From NCBI RefSeq assembly GCF_002909255.1, contig NZ_PIOB01000002.1, forward strand, positions 248,001 to 312,000: a stretch of 64,000 bases of DNA, given 5' to 3'. The translations under genes were made by a program, and so were the position numbers. The DNA comes from Arenibacter hampyeongensis. GTDB taxonomy: Bacteria; Bacteroidota; Bacteroidia; Flavobacteriales; Flavobacteriaceae. This document shows, piece by piece, positions 1 to 10,417 of the stretch. Numbering within the stretch: position 1 is the stretch's first letter; each line of letters begins with the position of its first letter. The notes under the pieces are model-generated. The model did no database searches, had not been told where the DNA came from, and was given only the letters and a program-made list of their open reading frames with translations.

Positions 1-1288
1 TATAAGCTTGTACTTCAGTATCATCTGTTGGTGTTAAGGGACCAGAGGTTCCATCAGCACTCAAGTCACGTAGGTTATAGTAGAATTCAGTAGATTTCTC
101 TATCGCATCCTCATAACTAGCTTGTGCCATGGCGTCATTACTAGCCTTCAAATAATACTCAGCTTTAATTAAACTTACTTCCGCCGCTGTAAACAATAAT
201 CCAGGGAAATATTCATTTCTACTTAATGTGGAACGGTTATACCTAGACAAAGTTCCAGTAGCAACTAAAGTAGTTTGGTCATTTTCGTTTAACAATGGAT
301 CCAATCCCAAATAGCTGGTGCCAGCATTTTCCCCTGGCTCGTACATTGCTCTCAATCTAGGGTCGGCGTTATCCAACATATGATCGATCATTTCCTTTCC
401 GGCCAAGTTACCATCCCAATCTTCCAAACCGCTTCTAAAACCTTTAGAGTGTATTGGGGTATCCAAACTAACGACGTCTATTTGAACGTTTTCGGCATTG
501 GTTTCCACTACAGGGTATTGGGAAGGATTTCCTAAAATCGCAGCGATTTCGGATGTTGCCCTAGACTGAAATTCCGAAACCCCGGAAACCCTGGTCAACA
601 TTCTTAGCCTAAGTGAATTACAATACTTCTTCCAAGTAGATAAATCACCTCCATTGACAAAATCCTGAGTTTGAAAACCTACCATGATACCTGGGCTAAC
701 ACTGATGCTGTTCAATTCATCAGAAAAGCCTTTTAAACCATCCAACATAGTCGTATAAATACTTTCCGCTGTATCATAAGATGGTAATGAAGCCAAATAA
801 TCACCACCGTTTTGACTTAAACGACCAGCATCAGAGAATGGAATATCACCATGTAAGTCTACTACCCTTTGGGTATGATCATATAGGTAAATAGTGGCCG
901 TAAGCATATATACCCTTAATTCAGCTTGATCCTCCGAAGAAAGATTATTGTAAATTTTCTCCAACTCCCTGTATTGGGCCAAGAAATCATAGTAATTGCT
1001 CCAACGTGGGCCAATACCTGCTTCACCTGGCACATATTGGTTGGAAGAATTTACCCAACCCACTGCTTGAGTGTAACGTGTTAATGTAGTTCTTAGAACA
1101 ACAAAATAGTTCCAATAGGCCGGAAGTACGTATTCCCTATTCGTAACCAACATTCCAGCAAATTGCTTTTCTACAGTGGCTGTCGATACTTTTGAAGGGT
1201 TTGCGTAATTCTCGCTAAAATCTGCCTCAGTACAACCGCTGATGGCCGAAGCCATAACTATACTGAGCATTATCGATAATTTTTTCAT
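1..1288 (-). CDS. SusD/RagB-family outer-membrane nutrient-binding lipoprotein (partial)
   Basis: Surface glycan-binding lipoprotein expected to cap the SusC barrel encoded just upstream (34 bp gap, same strand). The start is the ATG at 1286-1288. The first residues read MKKLSIMLSIVMASAISGC, a lipoprotein signal with the lipid-anchor Cys at residue 19. About 429 codons lie in the window and the gene runs off the left edge without a stop, so the C-terminus is missing. The visible part has helical, tetratricopeptide-like sequence typical of SusD-like_2 proteins, including the stretch around LRLRMLTRVSG. It is the last visible gene of a SusC-SusD transcription unit. The family call is strong; the ligand is inferred only from the neighbouring glycosidases. 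Confidence 0.88.
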   Translation of the reverse strand, partial: MKKLSIMLSIVMASAISGCTEADFSENYANPSKVSTATVEKQFAGMLVTNREYVLPAYWNYFVVLRTTLTRYTQAVGWVNSSNQYVPGEAGIGPRWSNYYDFLAQYRELEKIYNNLSSEDQAELRVYMLTATIYLYDHTQRVVDLHGDIPFSDAGRLSQNGGDYLASLPSYDTAESIYTTMLDGLKGFSDELNSISVSPGIMVGFQTQDFVNGGDLSTWKKYCNSLRLRMLTRVSGVSEFQSRATSEIAAILGNPSQYPVVETNAENVQIDVVSLDTPIHSKGFRSGLEDWDGNLAGKEMIDHMLDNADPRLRAMYEPGENAGTSYLGLDPLLNENDQTTLVATGTLSRYNRSTLSRNEYFPGLLFTAAEVSLIKAEYYLKASNDAMAQASYEDAIEKSTEFYYNLRDLSADGTSGPLTPTDDTEVQAY

Positions 1289-1322
1289 GAAATATCTTTT
1301 TATATAATTCTTATTTATATTA

Positions 1323-4300
1323 TTATAAACTAGCTCTTACCATTAAACCGAAAGAACGAGTTGAAGGGTTGGTACCAACGTTATTAACGTTTTGGAACCA
1401 TCTAGAACCTGCTGTTGTCTGTTCACCATCCATATCCTTGATTGTTCTATATATATAAAACAAGTTTCTACCGAAAACCGAGAATTGCAATTTACTAAGT
1501 CCTATCTTATCAATTACTTTTCTAGGCATTTTATAGCCTATGGACAATTCCCTCATTTTGAAATAGGTGTTCTCCTTAATGTATAGCTCATAACGTGTGT
1601 TAGGGCTATATTGTGGTCCACCCCAGTTATATACTGTCCAGTAATAATCAGCAGAAGAAGCTATTTGATCGTTAGGTTGACCATCATTGGTAACTCCATC
1701 CAATAGAATACCATCATGGTACACTACTTCTCCTCCTGGACCAGCAGTTGCACTTGGGGTAGTCTGAATTCTGGTACCAGTACCATTCTCCTCATAATAA
1801 CTAAGTCCGCCACTTTCTGTGTCCATGAACTTTGTGCTCTCCTCGGTTAAACCACGACTGGTCATCCAGTTAAGTGCAGTTGGCATAACGTGCCCTCCAA
1901 TTCGGCCATCCACAAGAGCATCCAATGTAATGTTCTTATAGCTAAAAGAGTTCATTACCCCTCCAGTCCATTTAGGCATAGCATTACCAAATTTTTCCAT
2001 TTTATCGGCATCAATCTTGTACATACCATTGGGATCCACAATTCTTCTACCCTGGGCATCGGTTGCAACCGGATGCGCATAAAGATCACCCATTGGTTGA
2101 CCTACAAGTGACTTTAACTGAGCAGCATTTCCATCATAATCTGCATGCAACAATTCATCCAAACCAGGTGCCAGCTTCTCAACTATGTTTTCGTTCTTGG
2201 CAACGTTTACAATAACATCCCATCTAAAAGAACCTGTGTCTATAGGCGTTCCTGTTAAACCAAATTCATAACCTTTGTTCCTAAGAGTACCAATATTGGT
2301 AAGCACTGATCCTGCACCTGAGCTATTTGGAAGCGTTAAAGGAAGGATCTGATCCACAACTTGGGCATTGTAATAAGAAGCATCCAGACCTAACCTACCT
2401 TGAAAAAATTTGAGCTCCATACCAAATTCATACTCATGTTTTTCTTCTGGTCTAATCCCGTCATTACCAAAACTCGAAGGGATGTTAGTATAAAGTACTG
2501 GGTTACCGCCTTGAGAACCTAAAGTATTCTGGTTATAGGCAATGTTGGCTTGATATGGGTCAGGATAGTTACCCACGATACCCCAAGATCCACGAATTTT
2601 GAAATAGTTCATAAAAAGAGGAAGATCAAACGCCTCGGAAAGAATAAAACTGGAGTTTACCGAAGGATAAACAAAGCTATTGTTGTTCGGGTTCATAGTG
2701 GAGGTCTTATCCTTACGAATTGTACCCTCTACATAGAAATACCCCTTGTAATCCAAATTCATGGTTCCCAAAAATGCATCCTTTACAATGGAGTTGCGGC
2801 TACTGCCTGAATTAGGCGTGTTTACCGATGCAGAAATGTCGAACCAATTTTCTACACTTAATCCACCATTTGTTCCTCTGTTCAAATTGGACTCAGATTG
2901 TTTGGTAGCATTGTAACCGGCCATCATAGCCAAGGTTAGGTCGGTAGTAATTGGAGTTTCATATCTCAACAACAATTCACCATATAAGGAGTTGTAATTG
3001 CTATTGCTCATGCTAAACCCACCAGAATTACCAAAAGCCAAAGGCCTTTCTGTGGTATTGCTAGCCTCTGATCTTCTATTGGTAAAATCTGTAGAAATCC
3101 TACCTCTTAGGTTAAGACCTTTGGCAATGTCCCAATTGTTGGTAATGGTACCAATGATCCTATTGCTTTGTTCCTCCAACGCATTCTCTTTTACCCTCCA
3201 AACAAAGTCTCCAATATCTCCTTTAAATCCTGGGTAAATAATGTTCTCTTCAGGAGTTAAACTTTGACCAGTACCAGTCACATAGCGATAGCCTCTACTG
3301 GTTTTATATCTATCCAAATACCAATCGGCACTATCAAATGGAGACATCATCCCTGTGAAGTTATTTGTCAATCGGTCTACAGAATAAGGTCTATTGAATA
3401 CGGACTGATTCACATAATTCACGATTACATCCGTAGAAAAATCCTCTGCCCATTTAAAGGTTGCATTTAAGTTAAATACATTCTTTTCCTCCTCAGCTCC
3501 AATACTGATACCCTGGTTATCCTGGCGGGTATAGGAAAATCTTAAATTAGAGTTATCGGTAACATTGGTAATAGACATGTTAACACTTGTATTGTGTGCA
3601 GTGTTGAACAATCCGCCATAACGATCATCCTGAGCCTCATATGGTCTTACGATTCCGTCCCAACCAATAGTTGGCTTACCGTCAAATTTAGGTCCAAAGT
3701 TAATACTATAACCCAAGACACCTCTGGTTTCAGCAGTACCATTACCATCCACATCATGGTAAATAAATCCTTCAGCATCCTGTCCTCCATTAGAAACGTT
3801 TAAGGGTGCACCTGGACCCCTCACGGTTTGATATCTTGGAAGGTAAGCTACATTATCAAAACTATAGGATGAACTTAAATCCACAGTCATACCATTCTTT
3901 CTATTCTTACCACTCTTTGTAGTAATCAATACAACACCGTTCACCGCCTCAGAACCATAAAGTGCTGCCGCAGATGCTCCTTTAAGAATGGAAATGTTAT
4001 CTATATCTTCTGGGTTAATATCCAAAAGTCCATTACCCCTTAAGCGTTGGTCTCCCCAATAGTTGTTATTGGAAACTTCACCGTCCCTAATAGGTACACC
4101 ATCCAAAATAATTAGCGGCTGACTTCTACCTGTAATAGAGGCTACACCTCTAATTGTAATGTTGGAGGCACTGGTAGATCCACCAGGAGTGGTGTTTATA
4201 CTTACGCCAGGAGCTTTTCCATACAATGCCGTTGCAAAGTTAGGTGTAGCCGTTTCGGTCAAAGCATCTGCACTAATAGTAGCAGTAGCATAACCTAGAG

Positions 4301-4652
4301 CTTTCTTTTCCCTAGTAATACCCAATCCGGTTACAACAACCTCGCCTAATTGTTCAGCGTCTTCTTCAAGAACAACTTTAACAGAAGTTTGTGCGCCAAC
4401 GGCAATTTCCTTTTTAGTAAACCCTAAAGAAGAGAATACTAAAGTGGCATTGTTGGAAACACTAATGGAAAAGTTTCCATCAAAATCTGTTGAGGTACCG
4501 TTATTGGTACCCTTCTCTACCACGTTTACACCTGGCAGTGGAGTACCCAAATCATCGGATACCGTTCCGGTAACCGTCTTGCTTTGGGCCATCATTCCCT
4601 GAACAAAGAGAAATGAGGCCAGCAATAAATAGTAATGAAATTTTTTAATCAT
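1323..4652 (-). CDS. SusC/RagA-family TonB-dependent outer-membrane transporter (first pair)
   Basis: TonB-linked outer-membrane channel that imports oligosaccharides together with its SusD partner. The 1109 residues comprise a signal peptide (about 1-22, ending MMAQ), a carboxypeptidase-D-regulatory-like domain (about 25-105, with the GTPLPGVNV and DFDGNFSI motifs), a GEVVVTGLG segment, a plug domain (about 120-250, with RGV and LKGASAAALYGSEAVNGVV) and a long C-terminal beta-barrel ending in an aromatic-rich strand. Its first 120 residues are nearly the same as those of the second SusC (7025-10417), while the barrels differ strongly. This suggests duplication followed by divergence of the substrate pore. 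The family call is certain; the substrate is inferred. Confidence 0.95.
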   Translation of the reverse strand: MIKKFHYYLLLASFLFVQGMMAQSKTVTGTVSDDLGTPLPGVNVVEKGTNNGTSTDFDGNFSISVSNNATLVFSSLGFTKKEIAVGAQTSVKVVLEEDAEQLGEVVVTGLGITREKKALGYATATISADALTETATPNFATALYGKAPGVSINTTPGGSTSASNITIRGVASITGRSQPLIILDGVPIRDGEVSNNNYWGDQRLRGNGLLDINPEDIDNISILKGASAAALYGSEAVNGVVLITTKSGKNRKNGMTVDLSSSYSFDNVAYLPRYQTVRGPGAPLNVSNGGQDAEGFIYHDVDGNGTAETRGVLGYSINFGPKFDGKPTIGWDGIVRPYEAQDDRYGGLFNTAHNTSVNMSITNVTDNSNLRFSYTRQDNQGISIGAEEEKNVFNLNATFKWAEDFSTDVIVNYVNQSVFNRPYSVDRLTNNFTGMMSPFDSADWYLDRYKTSRGYRYVTGTGQSLTPEENIIYPGFKGDIGDFVWRVKENALEEQSNRIIGTITNNWDIAKGLNLRGRISTDFTNRRSEASNTTERPLAFGNSGGFSMSNSNYNSLYGELLLRYETPITTDLTLAMMAGYNATKQSESNLNRGTNGGLSVENWFDISASVNTPNSGSSRNSIVKDAFLGTMNLDYKGYFYVEGTIRKDKTSTMNPNNNSFVYPSVNSSFILSEAFDLPLFMNYFKIRGSWGIVGNYPDPYQANIAYNQNTLGSQGGNPVLYTNIPSSFGNDGIRPEEKHEYEFGMELKFFQGRLGLDASYYNAQVVDQILPLTLPNSSGAGSVLTNIGTLRNKGYEFGLTGTPIDTGSFRWDVIVNVAKNENIVEKLAPGLDELLHADYDGNAAQLKSLVGQPMGDLYAHPVATDAQGRRIVDPNGMYKIDADKMEKFGNAMPKWTGGVMNSFSYKNITLDALVDGRIGGHVMPTALNWMTSRGLTEESTKFMDTESGGLSYYEENGTGTRIQTTPSATAGPGGEVVYHDGILLDGVTNDGQPNDQIASSADYYWTVYNWGGPQYSPNTRYELYIKENTYFKMRELSIGYKMPRKVIDKIGLSKLQFSVFGRNLFYIYRTIKDMDGEQTTAGSRWFQNVNNVGTNPSTRSFGLMVRASL

Positions 4653-4790
4653 ACTAATAATTTTTAGTTAGTTAATTAGAAGTTTTCAGGGAGTTACCCT
4701 AATGTTAAATAATTACTAAATTTTCGCTTTCTTAGTTAGCTTAAGAAATTAATTCGACAAATAACTTTACGGAAAAGCCAAATGACTTAC
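4653..4790 (-). promoter_or_regulatory. Leader/promoter of the first susC, duplicated upstream of the second susC
   Basis: The segment before the first susC shares several blocks with the segment before the second susC (10418-10540). Read on the minus strand these are GTCGAATTAATTTC, AATTATTTAACATTAGGG and TTAACTAACTAAAA, in the same order and at similar spacing. A small hairpin (AGGG/CCCT arms) sits just after the second block in both copies, with different loop sequences. It is likely a promoter plus 5' untranslated leader of about 100 nt. No clean TAnnTTTG box was identified in it. Confidence 0.55.
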
Positions 4791-4811
4791 TATCAACTAC
4801 GGTTGAAAAAT

Positions 4812-4849
4812 AAAAACCATATAAAATTGAATAATTTTATATGGTTTTT
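4812..4849. terminator. Perfect 17-bp palindrome, probable terminator
   Basis: Arms 4812-4828 and 4833-4849 are fully complementary around a 4-nt loop. The outer arms are A5 and T5, and more A/T follows on both sides, so it could terminate in either direction. It lies upstream of the first susC leader and probably insulates it from the SusC-SusD unit upstream. Confidence 0.6.
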
Positions 4850-5097
4850 ATTTCTAGAGAATATGCTGTTCTTATTGCTTCACTCCTTAAATTAAAAGGA
4901 GGTAAAAGTTTATTGGCAACATTTTTCCATGATCCCTAGCTTGCACTATTTCCCACCATAGAATTATACCTAGAATAGTTTTCTGGTCGCACTGGGGTAA
5001 ATAGGACTTGACCTAGGAGCATTATAATCACCTCAAAAATTATTCGCCGATTTAAAATAATATTCTTGATTTGTTGGTTTAAGCCTAATTGTTAAAA
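4850..5097. other. Non-coding spacer between the two SusC-SusD units
   Basis: Part of the 500-bp gap 4653-5152. Besides the leader, the 17-bp palindrome and the terminator at 5099-5129, I see no open frame, repeat or recognisable relic here. Confidence 0.5.
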
Positions 5098-5098
5098 C

Positions 5099-5129
5099 AA
5101 AAAAAGGGCTGATCTAAAAGATCAACCCT
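5099..5129 (-). terminator. Rho-independent terminator after the second SusD
   Basis: Arms 5105-5115 and 5119-5129 pair (11 bp with one C-A mismatch) around a 3-nt loop. On the minus strand they are followed by seven T (5099-5105). It sits 24 bp after the SusD stop codon and ends the 10417-5153 unit. Confidence 0.8.
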
Positions 5130-5152
5130 AATTTCAACTAACTCAATAAAAT

Positions 5153-7006
5153 TTAATTCTTCGGTCCTTCTCCGTAATTTGGATTACTTGCATCAAACCA
5201 AATTCTTTGTGTATTTAGAATACTTGGATCATTGGTACCTGTAGTAAATCCTTGCTCCTCAATAGATTTTTTTGCATTTGCAAAATTTACGTTATCCTCT
5301 GTTGGAGTTCCGATCTCAAAACGTCTTGGAACGTTTAATGGAGATCCAGCTGCCAAGAATGGCTCCCAAGCCAAAACAGAACTACCAACCATAGGAATAC
5401 CTGACCGTCTTACAGTCGTATAAGTATCATGTGGAGTAATAGCAAAATTAACATACTGCTGAATATATACCTTTTCCAGCCCATTAGTGGAAAGATCGTA
5501 ATCTGGCTGTGCCAACAAATCAGCAATTTCATTTGCCTTCAATTTGGTGGAAGCCGTTGCTGCCATGGCTTCATCTTGATAAACAGGATCACTTTCATAG
5601 TAATAAGTGCCCGTGTTTTTAGCAAGCAAATCCATTCTTTGGATAGACAATTCCACACCACGGTCAAAATATGCCTGAGCACTTCCAGGAACATTTGCAC
5701 CTAACAATATAAATTCGGCCATATAAAGATTCGCTTCAGCTGATGAACCCAAAATTACCTCTAAAGGAGGATGGTCACCATTTTTCTGGATCAAACGTCC
5801 TCCCGGTCTTGTTGGGTAGGTAAAGTCGATTCCGGAACGAGTGTTCTTTTCAGCAAAAGAAGAAGTTGAAGTATACGATTTTTCAACATCATCCAAGGTT
5901 ATTCTATTCCTTGATGCCTGTTGAAAATAATCATCGTAGGCACCATCCTGTTGCTTATCCGGTGAAACTGGAGCTCCGTGATACCTTACCCAAGGTTCCC
6001 CTGGACCTGACCAGCTCTCGAAATTGCCACTACCGTCCAGTACCACATACTGTTCCACATAACTTGGAAGTTCTCTTCCTGCGTCAATAAATGCCTGCAC
6101 TACTTCTGCATTAAAATCATTCTTTTCGAACAAGAATCTAACTCTAGGATCTTTATTATCACGTAAGAAGTCCACAAGGTTTAATCCACCTGTTCCTGGC
6201 TGTGTACCATTACCTGTTCCTCTATAGTTTATACCTCTCTTATAGATAAAATCTTCATCCAATGAATTCATTATACCAACAGATGAATTTGCTACTTCCT
6301 GAGCAACACTTAATGCTTTGCTTCGGTCCGCATTTACAAGCCTTGCAGCAATTCTCAATTTTAAAAGATTACAAAATTTAGCCCATTTACCATAATCGCC
6401 ATTATAAATAATGTCCTGACTAGCAATGCTAAATTGTTCTGAAGCGGTCAAATCTGCAATAGCCCCATCCAATTCAGCCAACCAAGTAGTAAACAAAAGT
6501 GCTTGTTGGTCATAAACGGGTGTAATTAATGGTGGCGTAGTATAAGGTGCTAAACCCGCTTCAGTGTACACCATAGACCCACTATAATCTGTCTGTGTCA
6601 AAGCGGTTGCCACTTGTGCAGCAAAGGTAATACCCTTTATTGCCCTCATAGTAACCTTTTCCTCTTCTGGCAAAGCATCTATTTTGGCCCTAATGTCCTT
6701 CGCATTTGGAATTATTCCATATACATTCTGAGACCCACCTTGGGCTGCCATTTCTACAAAGGTTTCAGGGTTACCTACCCCTGTACCGGTAATTTGACTC
6801 CATGGATATACATAATCAAAATTGGTGTAAAACCAAATTACGTAATCATTGGTGTACATGTCGTTTATAACCTTGGCAGTCGAGTACCTAAGATCTGGTT
6901 CCGAGAGTGTGGATGGATCACTGTTCAACTTAGCAAACTCATCCTTATCGCATCCTACGATAACGACAGCTAAGAGAATTAAAATTATTTTATATGTTTC
7001 TTTCAT
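5153..7006 (-). CDS. SusD/RagB-family nutrient-binding lipoprotein (second pair)
   Basis: Surface glycan-binding lipoprotein, 617 residues, partner of the SusC encoded 18 bp upstream. The N-terminus MKETYKIILILLAVVIVGC carries a lipobox with Cys19 as the lipid anchor. The body shows the SusD-like_2 pattern: KLRIAARLVNADRSKA in the first half and an AEANLYMAEFILLGANV helix in the second. It ends with the GEGPKN region immediately before a strong terminator, so it is the last gene of its transcript. It is not closely similar to the SusD at 1-1288, so the two pairs probably bind different glycans or different parts of one glycan. Family assignment is secure; the ligand is unknown. Confidence 0.93.
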   Translation of the reverse strand: MKETYKIILILLAVVIVGCDKDEFAKLNSDPSTLSEPDLRYSTAKVINDMYTNDYVIWFYTNFDYVYPWSQITGTGVGNPETFVEMAAQGGSQNVYGIIPNAKDIRAKIDALPEEEKVTMRAIKGITFAAQVATALTQTDYSGSMVYTEAGLAPYTTPPLITPVYDQQALLFTTWLAELDGAIADLTASEQFSIASQDIIYNGDYGKWAKFCNLLKLRIAARLVNADRSKALSVAQEVANSSVGIMNSLDEDFIYKRGINYRGTGNGTQPGTGGLNLVDFLRDNKDPRVRFLFEKNDFNAEVVQAFIDAGRELPSYVEQYVVLDGSGNFESWSGPGEPWVRYHGAPVSPDKQQDGAYDDYFQQASRNRITLDDVEKSYTSTSSFAEKNTRSGIDFTYPTRPGGRLIQKNGDHPPLEVILGSSAEANLYMAEFILLGANVPGSAQAYFDRGVELSIQRMDLLAKNTGTYYYESDPVYQDEAMAATASTKLKANEIADLLAQPDYDLSTNGLEKVYIQQYVNFAITPHDTYTTVRRSGIPMVGSSVLAWEPFLAAGSPLNVPRRFEIGTPTEDNVNFANAKKSIEEQGFTTGTNDPSILNTQRIWFDASNPNYGEGPKN

Positions 7007-7024
7007 CTTTATAATTATTTATGA

Positions 7025-10000
7025 TTAAAAGTCAATAGCAATTGAAAAAGTATAGCTAGCCAAATAAGGACTAAAAGAACGCTCACGGAAAGAATCCGAA
7101 CTAGTTGTTCCCCTGAAACTTTCTGGATTGATATCGTTTGGCAAGGAGTTGTACAAATAGGCAACATTTCTAGCATTTATTCCTAAATACACATTTCTAG
7201 CTCCCATTTTGCTTGCAGCCATCTTTGGCAAATTATACCCCAAAGATATATTCCTTAATGCAATATATTTAACCTCGGAAAACCAGTCATCGTTTACTAC
7301 TCCGTTACCCCAGGAGTTACGACGATAGTTATAATAACTAGCATGTGTTGGTTCTACATGTCCAGCATCGAATGCTTCCTGGTATGTCATTCCTCCCACA
7401 TCCACAGATGTTCCGCTTGGAGCAGTAACCATTTGGCCTTCGGCAAATACGCCATCTGGTATTACTCCATCACTAAATTGTGTGCCCTGTACATCGGCAT
7501 AACCAGATGCCCATGTTAAACCACCATGTTCTGGATCCCTTCCACGAAGTGACTTTTCGGTATAACCGTAAGATGTACCATATCTACTGGAATAAGAAGC
7601 CATATGACCTCCATAACGTGCATCCAACAATATGGACATATTAAAGTTTCCTATGTTAAATTCATTATTCCAAGATCCCTCGAAATCTGCTTGTGCCTTA
7701 CCTACTTTTTCAGGAACACCGCTTCTTTCATAATAAGCACCTCTTCTTGAATCTACCCAAATCAGCTGATTTTTACCATTGTTCGGGTGGCTTGGATCAG
7801 TGGATTCAAATTTCTTTGGAGCACTATCGGAATATAACACACCATATTCGCCACCTTCAAAAGCTACAGATCCCACACGGAAATTACCATAGGTAATGTC
7901 CCCACCTAAACTTTTGTATTCACCAAAATCAGGGTGAACCTCACTAATTTTTGTGGTATTGTCCCAATAATTTAAGGTAGTATTCCAACTAAAATTATTG
8001 CTTTTAATAGGCGTTCCCGTTACAGATACTTCCAATCCTGTATTTGTCAAAGTACCAATGTTCGTAAGTAGATTATTGTATCCAGATTCACTTGGCAAAG
8101 GAACATTACCAATTTGCTCTGAAATAGTTTCATCGTAATAGGCAACATCGATCCCTAAGCGGTTATTAAAGAAGCGTACATCTGCACCAATCTCATAGGA
8201 ATCTTTTAATTCAGGTCTGATACTTCTATCTACCAAGGTAGTATTCACAGTGTTGGTGTATACAAAATTACCTCCATTATCAATACTTCCCTGTCCATAA
8301 CCTCTGTTGATTGTATATGGACTTGTATCACTTCCTACCTGTGCCCATGAAGCACGCAACTTACCAAATGTAAACCATTTGGATGTTCCAGTGGCTTCAC
8401 TAAATACCCATGAACTGGATACCGATGGGTAGAAGTAAGAGTTATTACCTGTACCATCTGTGTATACCAGGGCAGAAGACCAGTCATTACGCCCGGTGAC
8501 ATCTAAAAACAATTGATCTCTATACTCTAGATGCGCCAAAAAGTAAGCGGAATTTAGCTGCTTGGTATCAGAAACACCACCATCACCCCTTTGCGTTCTT
8601 AAAGAGTTACCAATATAAAATCTACCAGGAACTATTAAACCTCCATCGGTCCACGCTCTAGTATAGGATTGCTTATGATCCCAAATCTCGCCACCTAATA
8701 AAAGATTAGCCGATAAATCTGGAGTTATATCCTTATTAAAATTAAAGATCAGTTTTCCAGTTTTCGCAACATCCTTATCATGTCTTAATTCATAAGAACC
8801 TCCTTCATTGGCAAATCCACTTCCCAAATTTTTTGCTTCAAATTCGGTGGTGTAATGGTTCATATTCCCTTCTGCAGTAATTGTCAACCAATCGGTTACA
8901 TCCGCAGCCAAAGATACAATTGGTCTAACAACAGTTTCTTTGCGGTAATTATTATTGTTTTCATAGGCGAACCATAGCCCTCTATTAGGAACATTGGTAA
9001 ATTCGTCTCCAAAATTTGCATTTGGCACACCACCATGTGGCGCTTGCCAATACTGCTGTTGTTTGTATTTTGAAGTATTGTAGTTTCTCTCAAAAGTACC
9101 ATCAAAAAATCCCTGAGAAATATCATTTCTCGGGTTATGGGAATTGGAATCTGTAAAAGAAACTGAAGCACTCGCCCTTAACCATGGGGCCAGGTTATAA
9201 GAACCTCTAAAACTTAAGGCATTTCTTTTAAAGGAATTATTGGGTAAAGTACCTGTCCTTTCATTGTATGAATCGGAAAGATAAAAATTACCTTTATCAT
9301 TTCCCCCGCTCACCGCGACAGATGTATTGGTATTTACACCAGTACTGTAGGCATCCAACATATTATTCTTTTGTGCCTCATAAGGAACCATGTTTCCATC
9401 ATAATCCTCTATTGGCCTACCGTCAAATTTTGGTCCATAACTAAGACCACCACCAGCATGATTGATCATGGATGGTTGACCATCGGAATTATAGGAAAAC
9501 TGTTGGGTATCCCAATTGTAGTAATTATTACTACTATCCTGATTACCATAATTTACATAACCCGCCAAAGTTCCAGGTCCATATTCATTCTGTAGAGCCG
9601 GCCCCTTGTAAACTATATCAAATCCTACTGATTGTCTTACAGAAACACCAATACCTCTAGTCCCTGAACCATCTTTAGTGGTGATTAAAACAACACCATT
9701 GATACCTCTAGAACCATACAATGCCGTTGCAGCAGCACCTTTAAGAATGGATACTGTCTTATAGTCATCTGGGTTTAAGTTCTTCAAAATGTTACCGTAA
9801 TCATTGGATGACGAATTCCAATCCGCACTGGCTCCAGATGTCCCATTTTCCAAAATAACACCGTCTATTACAAAGATCGGTTGGTTATTGCTTGAGTTTA
9901 GAGTGGATACACCACGAATCTGAATTTTAGAGTTCCCAAAAAGCCCTCCATCAGATGCTCCAATACTAACTCCAGGAGCCTTACCTTGCAAGGATTGAAC

Positions 10001-10417
10001 AGGATTCACAACATTGATCCTAGCCAATTCCTCACCTTGCACCTCGGTCATTGCATAACCAATAGCCTTAGACTCTCTCTTAATACCTAAAGCAGTAACC
10101 ACAACTTCACCTAATTGTTCGGAATCTTCTTCCAAAGAAATGTTAATTGTAGATTGACCCGATACCGCCATTTCCTTAGTTGTAAACCCTAAAGAAGAGA
10201 AAACCAAGGTCGCAGAATTGGATACATTAATAGAATAGTTACCATCGAAATCCGTGGAGGCACCATTTGTTGTACCTTTTTCAACCACATTCACTCCAGG
10301 CAACGGAGTACCGACATCATCTTTAACCGTACCGGAAACGGTTTTGTTCTGTGCTACCAATCCCTGTACTACGAGAAATGCGGTAAGCATAAAATAGTAA
10401 TGAATTTTTTTAATCAT
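7025..10417 (-). CDS. SusC/RagA-family TonB-dependent outer-membrane transporter (second pair)
   Basis: TonB-dependent oligosaccharide importer of 1130 residues. It has a signal peptide (about 1-22, ending GLVAQ), a carboxypeptidase-regulatory-like domain (GTPLPGVNVVEKGTTNG, DFDGNYSI), a GEVVVTALG segment, a plug domain (GKAPGVSIG, IRGVSTLN, LKGAAATALYGSRGINGVV) and a C-terminal barrel ending YTFSIAIDF. It starts a two-gene unit with the SusD at 5153-7006. The signal and regulatory domains are near-copies of those in the neighbouring SusC while the barrel is different. Expression is probably driven from the shared-type leader at 10418-10540. The call is certain; the imported glycan is inferred from adjacent enzymes. 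Confidence 0.95.
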   Translation of the reverse strand: MIKKIHYYFMLTAFLVVQGLVAQNKTVSGTVKDDVGTPLPGVNVVEKGTTNGASTDFDGNYSINVSNSATLVFSSLGFTTKEMAVSGQSTINISLEEDSEQLGEVVVTALGIKRESKAIGYAMTEVQGEELARINVVNPVQSLQGKAPGVSIGASDGGLFGNSKIQIRGVSTLNSSNNQPIFVIDGVILENGTSGASADWNSSSNDYGNILKNLNPDDYKTVSILKGAAATALYGSRGINGVVLITTKDGSGTRGIGVSVRQSVGFDIVYKGPALQNEYGPGTLAGYVNYGNQDSSNNYYNWDTQQFSYNSDGQPSMINHAGGGLSYGPKFDGRPIEDYDGNMVPYEAQKNNMLDAYSTGVNTNTSVAVSGGNDKGNFYLSDSYNERTGTLPNNSFKRNALSFRGSYNLAPWLRASASVSFTDSNSHNPRNDISQGFFDGTFERNYNTSKYKQQQYWQAPHGGVPNANFGDEFTNVPNRGLWFAYENNNNYRKETVVRPIVSLAADVTDWLTITAEGNMNHYTTEFEAKNLGSGFANEGGSYELRHDKDVAKTGKLIFNFNKDITPDLSANLLLGGEIWDHKQSYTRAWTDGGLIVPGRFYIGNSLRTQRGDGGVSDTKQLNSAYFLAHLEYRDQLFLDVTGRNDWSSALVYTDGTGNNSYFYPSVSSSWVFSEATGTSKWFTFGKLRASWAQVGSDTSPYTINRGYGQGSIDNGGNFVYTNTVNTTLVDRSIRPELKDSYEIGADVRFFNNRLGIDVAYYDETISEQIGNVPLPSESGYNNLLTNIGTLTNTGLEVSVTGTPIKSNNFSWNTTLNYWDNTTKISEVHPDFGEYKSLGGDITYGNFRVGSVAFEGGEYGVLYSDSAPKKFESTDPSHPNNGKNQLIWVDSRRGAYYERSGVPEKVGKAQADFEGSWNNEFNIGNFNMSILLDARYGGHMASYSSRYGTSYGYTEKSLRGRDPEHGGLTWASGYADVQGTQFSDGVIPDGVFAEGQMVTAPSGTSVDVGGMTYQEAFDAGHVEPTHASYYNYRRNSWGNGVVNDDWFSEVKYIALRNISLGYNLPKMAASKMGARNVYLGINARNVAYLYNSLPNDINPESFRGTTSSDSFRERSFSPYLASYTFSIAIDF

